From positions 141,550,361-141,614,360 of the forward strand of contig NC_079492.1 of NCBI RefSeq assembly GCF_020520425.1: a DNA stretch of 64,000 bases. Direction: 5' to 3'. Of the stretch, positions 12,001-21,468 are shown piece by piece. The position numbers and the translations under genes were made by a program. The stretch comes from Spinacia oleracea (taxonomy: Eukaryota; Streptophyta; Magnoliopsida; Caryophyllales; Amaranthaceae). The notes under the pieces were generated by a model. It made no database searches. It was not told the origin of the DNA and saw only the letters and a program-made list of their open reading frames with translations. Positions within the stretch are counted from its first letter, which is position 1. Every line of letters starts with the position of its first letter.

Positions 12001-13848
12001 GCCTTAAATCTTTCTTTTGCCCCAAACCTCTTTCAGATCAACACCCCAAAGACTTTAGGTAAACTCGACTACTGAATTTTCGGTGTTCATTACGGAGTAG
12101 TTCACATGTATAGGGAATCTGATGATAAGGGGAAAGGCCAAAGCCAGTCAAACAAAACAACAAGGCTTTTGCTCTTTTTTCCATCTAGCTCAAGTGCTCA
12201 ACAAGGTAAGAACTAAGAAATAAACGAATGCTCAGATGAGCATCTTGCACAGTAACATTTTCTGGCATGTACGTAACAGAGTCTACCTCCTTTGCCTTGC
12301 CTCACTCACTTTAGAAAAGACTACACAATAAGGCCTAAATAGCACTAGACTTGAGAGTTTAGTTGAGAGACTAGAAGAAGAGCATGATTACAAAGCCTGG
12401 AAAATAACATACAGGTTTCAGAGAATCTAGTCTTTTTTCTGAAACCTTAATCAATGACATAAAGTAAAGGACAGTAATTCAGATTTCAGAGAACCTTTAC
12501 AGTGTAGTTGGAGCAGAAAGTCTGGGGAGGAATCTCAACATATAATTGTTATAAATGTTCTTAAGTTACCATGGCATAAGCACTGACTGAGGGTTTTTAC
12601 CAGACCCTTCCTTGTGAATTTTCTACTCTTTGATTTCTCAAAAATTCTTGCCAACAACTTTCTATTCCCTTCCACCCCCCCCCCCCCCCCCCCCCTATTT
12701 TAGCATGTATTTATGGAGTATAGTATAATTTTGTGTGATCGTTAAATTTCAGGGAACACCAATGGCTTCTAAACTTGCTAAAGAAGAAGAAGGCAGCTCC
12801 AACACTAAAAAAAGGCTCGATGATTGGAAATTTCCTAAGATCCCCGTCAATCAAGAGTACAAGAAAAAAATGTTTAGGATTTTTTCCAGCTATGCTGTCA
12901 AAGATTTTGAAGACACTATCACACTGAATGGCAATGAGAAGAATGTATCAGTTAAGATAAATTACTTGTGCTCCACTAAGATTGTACTCTTCATCTTCAG
13001 CGTCTTAAGAATACCCACCTCCTAAAAAGTCAGTATCCTACTAGGCACTACCATAACAGTCTAAATTCTTGAAGCAATGCACAACTTGCACTTACACAAA
13101 TCTTCCCCTAAAAATGAGCATTTCTTAACCAAAATCTAATCTTCAGATACCAATCCTATTACTACAACATCTGAAAGTTTTGATGGGAATGTTATTACTC
13201 TTTCCATCCAAAATTATTTGCCACCAACGCCTTTTCAAAGTCTCCAAGACACAAACTTTGGACATTAATATTAAAATAAATCAATCTTATACAAACATCC
13301 ACAGGATCAATTATCTCAACAACAACAAAAAAACACAAAACCTCTCGTAAGCATTTCATCAAACACCTTGTGAACAGCAACATAATTGAAAAAAGGCAAT
13401 TTCTTTACCTCTTAAGGGTCTCAATTAGCTCATCCACCATCGACGCATCAACATCCGCGAACAACTCCATCTCATCAGGACTCGGGCCAGGGCCAGACCC
13501 GGTCCGGTCAAGTTTCGTGTCGAGCCGGGGTGGCCTGTACAGGAAAAAATCGTACAAAAACCGGCCTTGTGGGGTCAGCATCGCGGCGTAAACAGGCAAA
13601 GTTCCGACCGTCGGCATATTGGACGACGACAAATTCGACACTTTGTCATCAACCGGTTCACCGAACTGTCGGACATCGTTGGTGAGCATACCCTGCAGGA
13701 ATTTCACAGAGTCTGGACCGGTGAACCGGATAATAGACCGGGAATTGAGCCGGGAGGAGAGGGGTCCCACATTCTGGAGATGGGTCCGCTGGGTGGAGAA
13801 GAATCTGAGGGCTTGATGAGTGAAAATGGAGAATTTGTGGCGGGGCAT
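6025..13848 (-). CDS. IBA57: IBA57-like mitochondrial Fe-S cluster assembly protein, with apparent frameshift
   Basis: The exons, read on the minus strand, are 13848-13409, 7193-6940, 6833-6735, 6503-6344 and 6254-6025, all GT..AG. The start [20 protein letters not shown] looks like a mitochondrial presequence, followed by the GCV_T/YgfZ-type start [19 protein letters not shown]. Exon 4 encodes the family signature KGCYVGQE, and the protein ends [13 protein letters not shown]57 acts with ISCA proteins in mitochondrial [4Fe-4S] assembly, probably folate-dependent. The expected length is about 393 aa. One extra base at 6480-6481 shifts the frame after residue 272 and gives TGA at 6450-6448, upstream of the signature; the downstream exons are otherwise intact. 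This is either a real lesion or an assembly error. Intron 1 is 6.2 kb and full of repeats and virus-like fragments. Confidence 0.88.
7600..8260 (+). pseudogene. Decayed movement-protein-like copy A (3' half)
   Basis: From 7646 the frame encodes [17 protein letters not shown], which matches the core of plant-virus 30K-type movement proteins as I know the family. A readable segment continues to about 7830 and then shifts frame; [14 protein letters not shown] is in another frame near 7892-7930. The 5' half is absent. A presumed 3' untranslated stretch with GAGCATATATCTCAAAGGAT lies near 8195 and recurs in the other copies. It is antisense to IBA57, inside its intron 1. It could be an endogenous caulimovirid relic or a host-retained gene family. 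Confidence 0.5.
8541..8656. repeat. 57-bp tandem duplication
   Basis: A 57-bp unit beginning TACTTAGTATAAACTTATAA is present twice in direct succession (8541-8597 and 8598-8654) with about one mismatch. It is a local duplication inside IBA57 intron 1 with no coding role visible. Confidence 0.85.
9010..9290 (+). pseudogene. Decayed movement-protein-like copy A' (short 3' remnant)
   Basis: The block at 9050-9095 (ATGCCTTTGGCATTGACA and then CACATACAGAGTAGT) is a diverged copy of 7750-7795 in copy A. The block at 9170-9200 (GAGCATGTATCTCAAAGGAT) matches the presumed 3' untranslated segment of copies A and B. No reading frame survives. It shows that the unit was duplicated more than once within this intron. 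Confidence 0.5.
10250..11500 (+). pseudogene. Decayed movement-protein-like copy B (near full length)
   Basis: The 5' part starts after a possible splice acceptor (near 10425) and parallels copy C, but the position of its ATG is mutated. The frame is broken several times between 10445 and 10630. The core at 10630-10950 is open and includes [13 protein letters not shown] and [15 protein letters not shown], typical of the 30K movement-protein core. Another frame at 11026-11105 encodes [16 protein letters not shown], the likely C-terminal part. The shared 3' segment is at 11420-11490. It is not translatable as one protein. Viral origin is an inference from the motifs. Confidence 0.55.
12580..13025 (+). 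pseudogene. Movement-protein-like copy C (5' half, ATG retained)
   Basis: The ATG at 12762 lies just after a possible 3' splice site (TTTCAG at about 12747-12752) and opens an 87-codon frame to 13025. Residues 1-66 (start [13 protein letters not shown], then DDWKFPKIP) are homologous to the broken start of copy B. After about 12950 the similarity stops and the sequence becomes AATTACTTGTGCTCCACTA, which also occurs at the beginning of copy A (near 7610). So C is a 5' half and A a 3' half that share a breakpoint sequence. Expression is unknown. Confidence 0.5.
12675..12695. repeat. Poly(C) run of 21
   Basis: There are 21 consecutive C residues just before movement-protein-like copy C. Such a tract can form i-motif or G-quadruplex structures and is prone to sequencing length error. 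Confidence 0.95.
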
Positions 13849-13985
13849 TTTGGTACTTCAGTGGTTGTTGTTGTTGTTGGTTGTTGATGCGAAAGAGGAG
13901 TGAGATGACGGGATCGGTTCGGGGTGGAGGAGGAGGAAGACGAAGGAGGTGAGGTGGGAGGAATTTATGACACGTGGGAGTTTGG
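13849..13985 (-). promoter_or_regulatory. IBA57 upstream region with a CACGTG box
   Basis: Read on the minus strand, this is the sequence before the IBA57 start codon. It is CT-rich and contains CACGTG at about 13971-13976, a palindromic G-box/ABRE core bound by plant bZIP and bHLH factors. The site is about 125 bases upstream of the ATG. Function is inferred from the motif only. Confidence 0.4.
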
Positions 13986-14035
13986 TGGATTTTGGGGTTT
14001 AGACTTCAGACACGTTCGGTGAGAAGAAAGAAGAA

Positions 14036-14230
14036 GGTTGATAGACAATAAGATTTTTTTTTTAGCGAATGAGCCATAAAAAAAGGTTGATGGATAATAA
14101 GTTTTTTTTTTTTTTTTTTTTTTTGCGAGAATGAGACATGAGAATGGGGATGAGAATCGATCTCAGGATCACCTGAAATCGGGATGGAAGCTCTAAGCCT
14201 CTAACCAACTGATATATCCATCACTCTCAC
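14036..14230 (-). repeat. Two stacked minus-strand SINE copies, one truncated
   Basis: The 14053-14084 piece is a SINE tail (complement of GCTCATTCGCTAAAAAAAA), flanked by near-identical 17-bp repeats starting GGTTGAT at 14036 and 14085. A longer copy follows at 14102-14225: a T23 run, then a body whose complement has tRNA-like A-box and B-box sequence (TTGGTTAGAGGC, GAGATCGATTC). The same family is intact at 26794-26904. Confidence 0.6.
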
Positions 14231-14601
14231 AGAAGATGAGTTAGGCGTTCGACGAATCACTCAGTTGAGACTTGAGGTATTGCTTGTGCGATAGAATTGG
14301 AGGGAAATGTGAACGCTATAAGCTCGACTTGAGCCCTTAATTAGTTAGTGAATGCAGCTTGTATTTTCTCATAATTTGAACACATAAATTGTTAGAATAT
14401 ATGAACGCTTGACCTCTTATTCTTTGCCAATTGAGTATTGTAATTCGTTAGATGATTACTCCAAAATTGTTAAAATAGTCTATTTGTATCGTGTCAATAT
14501 CGTGCAAGTTTGATTTTTAGTTGGTCATTACTCTGTATTCTATAGTCTAGATAGAGTGCTTCATATAGAATTGTGTTTTGTCTAGAGAATATAATTACAT
14601 A

Positions 14602-14862
14602 CTTCCTCTGTTTTCGCAAAGGATGCATCATTTCTATTTGCACGCATGCCAACACGCTTCTTTGAACATTAATATCTCTAAATGCGTATAAGTAAAAATT
14701 ATAAAAAGTTGATATTTGGAATCCTTGCATTAATACGAATTTAACAAGATCTCACACTTGACTATGTTTTTTCTTACACAACAGTGAAAAAATAATTGTC
14801 AAAGTTGATTGATGAATAGTCCGCAAATGAGAAACGATGCATCTATTGTGGAACAGAGGAAG
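14602..14862. mobile_element. Stowaway-like MITE
   Basis: This 261-bp element has inverted ends CTTCCTCTG.. and ..CAGAGGAAG and is flanked by TA at 14600-14601 and 14863-14864. It is non-coding. Confidence 0.75.
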
Positions 14863-15384
14863 TATGTTTTTATGTAAAAAGTGGGAGGTCGTTGTTTAAG
14901 GTCATGGAATGGCGAGAGTAGACATATCATTTCTTTTTAAGATATGCTTCGAAATATATAAAAGTGTCGTCTCTTCTTTTTTTTTGGGAAATTCTCTACG
15001 GTAGCATTATACTTTTGCAAATTCTCATTGGTAACAAAATTTTTAACACTTTCTCTAAAATAGCATTAATAATATATAATCTCTCTAAAATAGCATTATT
15101 TTAATAATTTTAACCTAATTAACTAAAATAATATTGACCATGGTTAAGCTCTTATACCATTGACATAGCAGACAATTAGATTGCCGTGAATTATAAGTTA
15201 ATGCTTTCCATTAACTGAATAATTTTTCAAACAAACGTACATATCTGTCATTCCTCTTTTGCCCGAACAAATACAATTGGTCAATTGGTCTATAAATTAC
15301 CATGCTTAGGAAAAATCATAGATCACGTGTAATTAGTTCAGCAAAATGCTTTTGCGCATAAACTAACTTCAGGTATGCTATTTG

Positions 15385-15599
15385 TGTTGGAGAAGACTCA
15401 GTCAAGAGTAGTTAACAATATTTATCTTGTATATTATTATGTGCATTATCTCTTAGCATAGTTATCTTTTGTTAACAACCTACGTACTTATCCTTTCAGT
15501 TGTTGTATACTTAGCAACTACTCATAATAGGCTGTATATATACTCATTACGTTTAATGGTAAATTATCAAGCTTTCCCACTCATCTCTCCTTCTCTATA
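15385..15599 (+). repeat. 5' LTR of the copia element
   Basis: The 215-bp LTR starts TGTTGGAGAAG and ends CTCTATA, so the end is TA rather than the usual CA. The target-site duplication fixes both borders. I found no difference from the 3' LTR. Confidence 0.95.
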
Positions 15600-15612
15600 T
15601 GGTATCTGAGCC
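15600..15612 (+). promoter_or_regulatory. tRNA-Met primer-binding site of the copia element
   Basis: TGGTATCTGAGCC directly follows the 5' LTR. It matches the usual initiator-tRNA(Met) site TGGTATCAGAGCC with one mismatch, so it should prime minus-strand synthesis. Confidence 0.85.
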
Positions 15613-15654
15613 ACGATTTTTTTTTAAACTCAATCTCTTCCAAACTCCCCTACC

Positions 15655-18600
15655 ATGTCTCATGCAGGCAGTAGCACCATCCCCAACTCCAATGAACCAA
15701 CCAAGCCACTCATTGTGGTAAATGTTCATTCTGTCTAACAACTCACCCCCTCAAACTATCTCACATGGAAATGTCAAGTTGAAGCTCTACTCATTGGGTA
15801 TGACCTGTACCAATATATTGACGGAACTCACCCTCCTCCACCTCCTACCATTACCAAGGAGGACAAACTTGTACCAAACCCGGAGTACAACACTTGGATC
15901 CGTCAAGACAAATTACTCTTTGGAGCTCTTGCCGGAACTCTTTCACCAAATCTTGGCCCTCTTATCACCCGTGCAACAACCTCTAAGATGGCATGGGACA
16001 TTCTTTCTAAGACTTATGCATCACCGTCTCGTGGTCATGTCAAGCAACTCAAAGCCCAACTTCGGTATGTCTCTAAGGGCAACCTCTCTATTTCTGAATT
16101 TATGCAGAAAGTCAAAAGAATTGTTGATGAATTGGCTCTCTTGGGTGAACCTCAAAACCATGAAGATGTGACTGATAGAATTCTTGAAGGACTTGACTCA
16201 ACCTATCAATCCGTCATTGATGGCGTACATGCTCGTGACACTCCAATCTCATTTGAGGAACTTCATGAAAAGCTCATAAATAAGGAGTTGCAAAACCAAA
16301 CCCAAGAAACCACTGTCACCACCACTTTATCATTTCCGGCTACCGCTCACCCTACCAACACCCATTACTATAAATCAAATAACCGTACCTACAATAATCC
16401 CAAGCATACTGACTCTCAGTCTCCCTCCCTTACTCCCCCAAAGCATTTCAAACCTTTTCAAGGTAAATGTTAGTGGTGTAATGTTCAAGGTCATGTGATA
16501 TCATATTGCCCAACCTTTAGGGAACTTCATCCTTCTATTCGCATCCCATCTCGTAACAACCGCACCGATGCTACACCACAAGCTCTTACTGCTCAAGCCA
16601 CCGCTCAACCTCGCACCCCTGCTTGGCTCCTAGATAGTGGGGCTAGCCACCATGTGACCTCTGATCTTGAGAACTTATCTTTCCATTCACCGTATGACGG
16701 TACCGACGAGATAGTCATTGGTGATGGAACTGGGCTGCCTATTTCCCATACTGGTTCTACTCTACTCTCTTCCTCCTCTCATAAATCCTTTAAATTATCA
16801 AATGTCTTGTGTGTTCCTTCTATGCATAAAAATATTATTTCTATCCATCAATTTTGCCTTGACAATGACGTAACAATTGAATTCTCATCATCTTCTTTCT
16901 ATGTCAAGGATCTTAGCTCGGGGAAAACCCTTCTCAAAGGACCAACTAAGGACGGAGTTTATGAATGGCCCAAGTTTTCTTCTCTTCCACCTAGAGTATT
17001 CACCACTGCCAAGAAGGTTGATTGGCATCACCGTTTAGGACATCCTTCCACCACTATTTTGAAGCAATTATTATCTAGTTTAGCAGTTTCTCATTCTCAT
17101 GATTCTCATTGTAACTATTGTTTAGTTAATAAAAGCCATAAACTCCCATTTGGATTATCTACGCTTACTACTTATTCTCCCCTTGAAGTTATTTATAGTG
17201 ATGTGTGGTCCTCCCCTGTGTATTCTTATAATAACTTCAAATATTATGTAGTATTTGTGGATCATTATACAAAATATATTTGGCTTTATCCAATCAAAAA
17301 TAAGTCTGACACAGCCACAATCTTCCCTCGTTTCAAAGCTCTTGTGGAAAAACACTTTAAACGACCTATCCTTACTCTTTATTCAGATAATGGGGGTGAG
17401 TATGAGAAACTAGACCCATTCCTTGCCCAATCTGGCATTGCTCACTTCACTTCGCCGCCCCACACACCCGAACATAACGGGTATGCGGAGCGTCGACATA
17501 AGCATATTGTCGAAACAAGTCTAGCCTTACTCACCCATGCTTCAATGCCTCTCACTTATTGGCCTCATGCTGTTCTCACAGCGGTTTATCTCATAAAGCG
17601 TATGCCAACTCCTACACTCAACAATCAAACTCCATTTCACAAACTCTTTGGTGACACACCTAAGTACGACAATCTCCATAACTTTGGTTGTCTCTGTTAT
17701 CCTTGGCTACGACCATATGCTAAACACAAACTAGCTCCTCGCTCTCTTGCTTGTGTATTTGTTGGTTACTCACCCACTCAACATGCCTACTTATGTCTTG
17801 ATCCCACATCCAATCGACTTTACTCCTCTCGACATGTAAGGTTTGTTGAAGACACTTATCCATTTTCTAACTATCCCAACGCTTCCGCTCCTACGCCCCA
17901 AACTATCCTTGATAAATGGTGCTCACTTTCTCTACCTGTTACTATACCCTCTCCTCATATTCCTCAATTGGACCAACCAGATACAATGCAACCTCAACTC
18001 ACTATACCACCACCATTGTCCCCCACCATAATCCAAACGCCACCATCTCCCCCTCCTCCCCCACCTGCCCCATCTCACTCCTTCACTACACGAGCCAAGA
18101 ATAACATATTCAAACCCATAAATAAACTAAACCTTTCTGCCCAACTTACCACAACTGTACCCACTACTGTGAAGCAAGCACTTGCTGACCCAAATTGGCA
18201 TCAAGCCATGGAAACTCAATACAAGTCTCTCATTGATAACGGTACTTGGGAACTTGTACCTCCATCTCCCTCTCAAAATTTGGTGGGGTGTAAGTGGGTG
18301 TTTCGAATCAAGTACAAGAAAAATCGTACAATTGAACGGCTTAAGGCACGCTTGGTAGCTAAAGGGTTTCATCAAAGACCCGGACTTGACTATACTGAAA
18401 CTTTTAGTCCGGTCATTAAGCCCTCAACGGTGCGCCTTATTCTCAGCCTTGCTGTCACTAATGGGTGGAACCTCCGACAATTAGACATAAATGATGCATT
18501 CCTTCAAGGTACTCTTACTGAAGACGTTTACATGGCCCAACCTCATGGCTTTGTTGATCAGAATTTTCCACACCATGTATGTCGCCTGCGTAAAGCCATT

Positions 18601-19731
18601 TATGGCCTCAAGCAAGCCCCCCGTGCATGGTATACCGAACTCCGTAATTATTTACTTGCCTCTGGTTTTACAAACTCAGTCATGGACACCTCTCTCTTCT
18701 TCACCAAAGGTAATCATGCCCCTATTTATGTCCTTGTATATGTTGATGACATTATTATTACAGGACCATGCCCAACTACCGTTTCAAGGTTTATCACCCA
18801 CCTTGCCAACAGGTTCTCCCTTAAGGACCTTGGTGAGTTGGATTATTTTTTGGGTGTCGAAGTACAACCCTCCTCCCAAGGCTTGTTTCTTAGTCAAACC
18901 AAGTATATAACTGACTTACTTGAACGAGCATCTATGACTGACTGCAAACCAGTAAACTCCCCCTTAGATCTCAATGTCAAGCTCACCTTGGGAGCTGGAA
19001 CGACTCTTCATAACCCTACAGATTACCGTACACTAGTCGGAGGCTTGCAATATCTGTCTCTCACTCGTCTGGACATTGCATTTGCTGTTAATAAGCTCTC
19101 ACAATTTATGCATCATCCAACCACAGTCCATTGGCAAGCTCTAAAACGACTCCTCAGGTATCTAAAGGGTACAATTGACCTTGGTTTAAACCTCTATCGT
19201 GATTCCCCTCTCAACCTCCATGCATTTTCCGACGCGGATTGGGCGGGTGATCGTGATGACTTTGTTTCAACTGGAGCTTACATTGTCTATTTGGGTCGCA
19301 ATCCAATCTCCTGGAGCTCCAAGAAGCAAAAATCAGTAGCAAGATCCTCTACCGAAGCCGAGTATCGCTCCATTGCTCAAACTGCAGCAGAAATAACCTA
19401 CGTAAGTCACCTCATGCATGAACTTGGTGTGTCCCATTGTGATAAACCAGTTATCTACTGTGACAATATTGGAGCAACTCGACTTAGTGCTAATCCAGTC
19501 TTTCAATCACGGATGAAACATCTTGGAGTTGACTACCACTTCATTCGTGAAAAAGTTCAAGCTGGAGTTTTGCGAGTCATTACCGTGGCCAATGATGACC
19601 AACTGGCCGACGCTCTCACTAAGCCATTGGCTCGTACGCGCCTCCACATGCTAATTACCAAGATCGGACTTTCCCAACGGTCGTCCGTCTTGCGGGGACA
19701 TGTTGGAGAAGACTCAGTCAAGAGTAGTTAA
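15655..19731 (+). pseudogene. copia gag-pol polyprotein frame with two stop codons
   Basis: A single frame of 1,359 codons starts at the ATG at 15655 and is interrupted by TAA at 15736-15738 (codon 28) and TAG at 16471-16473 (codon 273). Gag ends in a CCHC zinc knuckle (16468-16506) that the TAG splits. Downstream come the protease motif DSGASHH (near residue 327), integrase with an HHCC finger (WHHRLGHPS and CNYC) and D..D..E (SDVWSS, YSDNGGEY, HNGYAERRH), reverse transcriptase with YVDDIIITG (about 18738), and RNase H with DADWAGD and SSTEAEY. The frame ends 31 bases inside the 3' LTR. Both stops fit C-to-T changes; readthrough at the gag-pol TAG is a less likely alternative. Confidence 0.93.
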
Positions 19732-19915
19732 CAATATTTATCTTGTATATTATTATGTGCATTATCTCTTAGCATAGTTATCTTTTGTTAACAACCTACG
19801 TACTTATCCTTTCAGTTGTTGTATACTTAGCAACTACTCATAATAGGCTGTATATATACTCATTACGTTTAATGGTAAATTATCAAGCTTTCCCACTCAT
19901 CTCTCCTTCTCTATA
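19701..19915 (+). repeat. 3' LTR of the copia element
   Basis: This 215-bp copy is identical to the 5' LTR. It is preceded by TTGCGGGGACA (about 19690-19700), a plausible polypurine tract, and contains the last 31 bases of the pol frame. Confidence 0.95.
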
Positions 19916-20434
19916 ATTTGTTCTCAAAAGTTCTGATTTTTTATTTATTTTAAAGACGAGAAGAATTTCGTAAATAAGAGAAATAACAGAGGATAAGGTG
20001 CTCTTTCAGAAATTAGTAAAAAAAAAAAGCATGCCGATCACTGTTTACACAAATGGGGAGGAATTAATAGGTAGTAATTCTTGATATTTAACCATGGTCA
20101 GTATTACTTTAGTTAATTAGATTGAAATTATTAAAATAATGCTATTTTAGAAAGATTATATATTATTAATGTTATTTTAGAGAAAGTGTTAAAAATTTTG
20201 TTACCAATGAGAATTTGTAAAAGTATAATGCTACCGTAGAGAATTTCCCTTTTTTTTTTGATGCAATAAGTGTCGTCTCTTTGTTCGTCTCAAGAGGATC
20301 GGCAACAAAGGATAGTATAAGGACCTCAAAACTCTCAAAGTTGCATCCCAATGCCCGTGTTTAGGATCTTGCATGAATTGAAATAAAATATGGACAGAAT
20401 AAAGCCAAGTTAAAAAGGCCTAGCATATGAATTA

Positions 20435-20691
20435 CTTCCTCCGTCTTTTAATACTCGCAACGTTTGGACTTTTAACTATTCATATAATCTACTTTGACTA
20501 TTCGTAGTGTTTTTTGTATAAGATAAAACATAGTCATGTGGGATCTTGTTAGATTCGTCTCAATATGTATTTTCAAAATATCAACTTTTTATAATTTTTT
20601 CATAAAGAAAATTTAAGATACAAATGATCAAAGTTGTGCATTGGCATGCGTGAAACTAACAAACGTTGCGAGTATTAAAAGACGGAGGAAG
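20435..20691. mobile_element. Stowaway-like MITE (ACTCGCAACGTTTG family)
   Basis: A 257-bp element has inverted ends CTTCCTCCGTCTTTTAATAC.. and its complement and is flanked by TA (20433-20434 and 20692-20693). The same family lies at 36475-36733 in the opposite orientation. Confidence 0.85.
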
Positions 20692-20743
20692 TATGATATT
20701 GCTCAATTGGAAAATCTGCCGGTAGGACAGTTTGTTTAATTTT

Positions 20744-21185
20744 GGCAAATTTGCCAAATACAACCTAATAAAGTTCACTATTTGCCAATTACAACCTCAA
20801 ATTTCTAATTTTGTCAATTACAACATCTATTTTAAATTACAACCCGAAACCATTTTCCGGCAAAAATCATCGGAAGATGATGTCATAACATTATTAAAAA
20901 AACATACGAAGTACATAATAGCTATATAAAAAAAATATTTTTTCAATTATTTTATGTTTTTTGTTTTAATTATTATTTATCTATTTAATTTTTTTATAGA
21001 AATTATGTAATTATTTTTTTTAATAACATTATGACATCATTTTCGGTGATTTTTGCCGAAAAATAACTTCGGGTTGTAATTTAAAATGGATGTATAAGTT
21101 TAAGGTTGTAATTGGCAAAAATAAAAATTTAAGGTTGTAATTGACAAATAGAAAACTTTATGAGGTTGTATTTGGCAAATTTTCC
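20744..21185. mobile_element. Mutator-like MITE with long TIRs
   Basis: The 442-bp element has arms of about 170 bp. The left starts GGCAAATTTGCCAAATACAA; the right complement starts GGAAAATTTGCCAAATACAA. The flanks TTTAATTTT and TTAAATTTT differ at one of nine bases, compatible with an aged 9-bp duplication. It has no coding capacity and ends about 280 bp before the acyltransferase start codon. Confidence 0.65.
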
Positions 21186-21360
21186 TTAAATTTTTGACAC
21201 TAGATTGAGAAACCATGCATGCATTCGAGATTTCTTTGATTATTTAAAAAAGTTAAAAATAAAAGATATATAGGGATTAGAGAAGTGATAGCAATTGCAC
21301 AACAATAATAATCAATTTGCAATGAATATGCACAGTTAACTAGCTAGCTTGAGCTACATC

Positions 21361-21367
21361 TATAAAT
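21361..21367 (+). promoter_or_regulatory. TATA box of the BAHD acyltransferase
   Basis: TATAAAT lies 108 bases upstream of the start codon, a normal distance for a plant TATA box plus a 70-80-base leader. Confidence 0.5.
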
Positions 21368-21468
21368 GAATTTGCATTCTAGCTAAAATTTGCATAATTA
21401 ACCAAATTAAAGTATTCAAAGAGCATATATACATGATACATTATCCAAATTTTAGAGTTTGATCGATC

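Larger units (their letters stand above)
8657..13408. other. Remainder of IBA57 intron 1
   Basis: Outside the movement-protein-like copies, the intron (7194-13408) holds AT-rich unassigned DNA at 9300-10240, 11500-12570 and 13030-13408. I see no additional conserved exon of IBA57 in it. The exon 1/exon 2 phase joins directly across it. Confidence 0.5.
15385..19915 (+). mobile_element. Ty1/copia LTR retrotransposon, complete and recent
   Basis: This 4,531-bp element has 215-bp LTRs that I read as identical and a perfect 5-bp target duplication ATTTG (15380-15384 and 19916-19920). It has a primer-binding site, a gag-pol reading frame in the order protease, integrase, reverse transcriptase, RNase H (copia order), and a purine-rich tract before the 3' LTR. 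LTR identity implies a very recent insertion. Its polyprotein frame has two stop codons, so it may move only with help from intact relatives. The short LTR and gag type suggest an Ale/Retrofit-like lineage, with low certainty. Confidence 0.97.
14986..20249. mobile_element. Mutator-like inverted-repeat element, split by a copia insertion
   Basis: The arms at 14986-15147 and 20088-20249 are each 162 bp and are near-perfect inverted repeats starting GGGAAATTCTCTACGGTAGC. They are flanked by T9 (14977-14985) and at least nine T (20250 on), compatible with a 9-bp Mutator-type target duplication. Removing the copia element (15385-19915) and one 5-bp duplication leaves about 728 bp with no transposase. 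A 14-bp repeat AAGTGTCGTCTCTT also lies outside both arms (14962-14975 and 20268-20281). Confidence 0.8.

Noticed and set aside
13567-13887. Plus-strand frames across 13370-13887
   Set aside because: They are the antisense of IBA57 exon 1, which has a clear presequence and domain start on the minus strand; GC-rich coding DNA keeps the other strand open.
17843-18375. Several overlapping ORFs within the copia pol gene
   Set aside because: They are out-of-frame shadows of the gag-pol frame.
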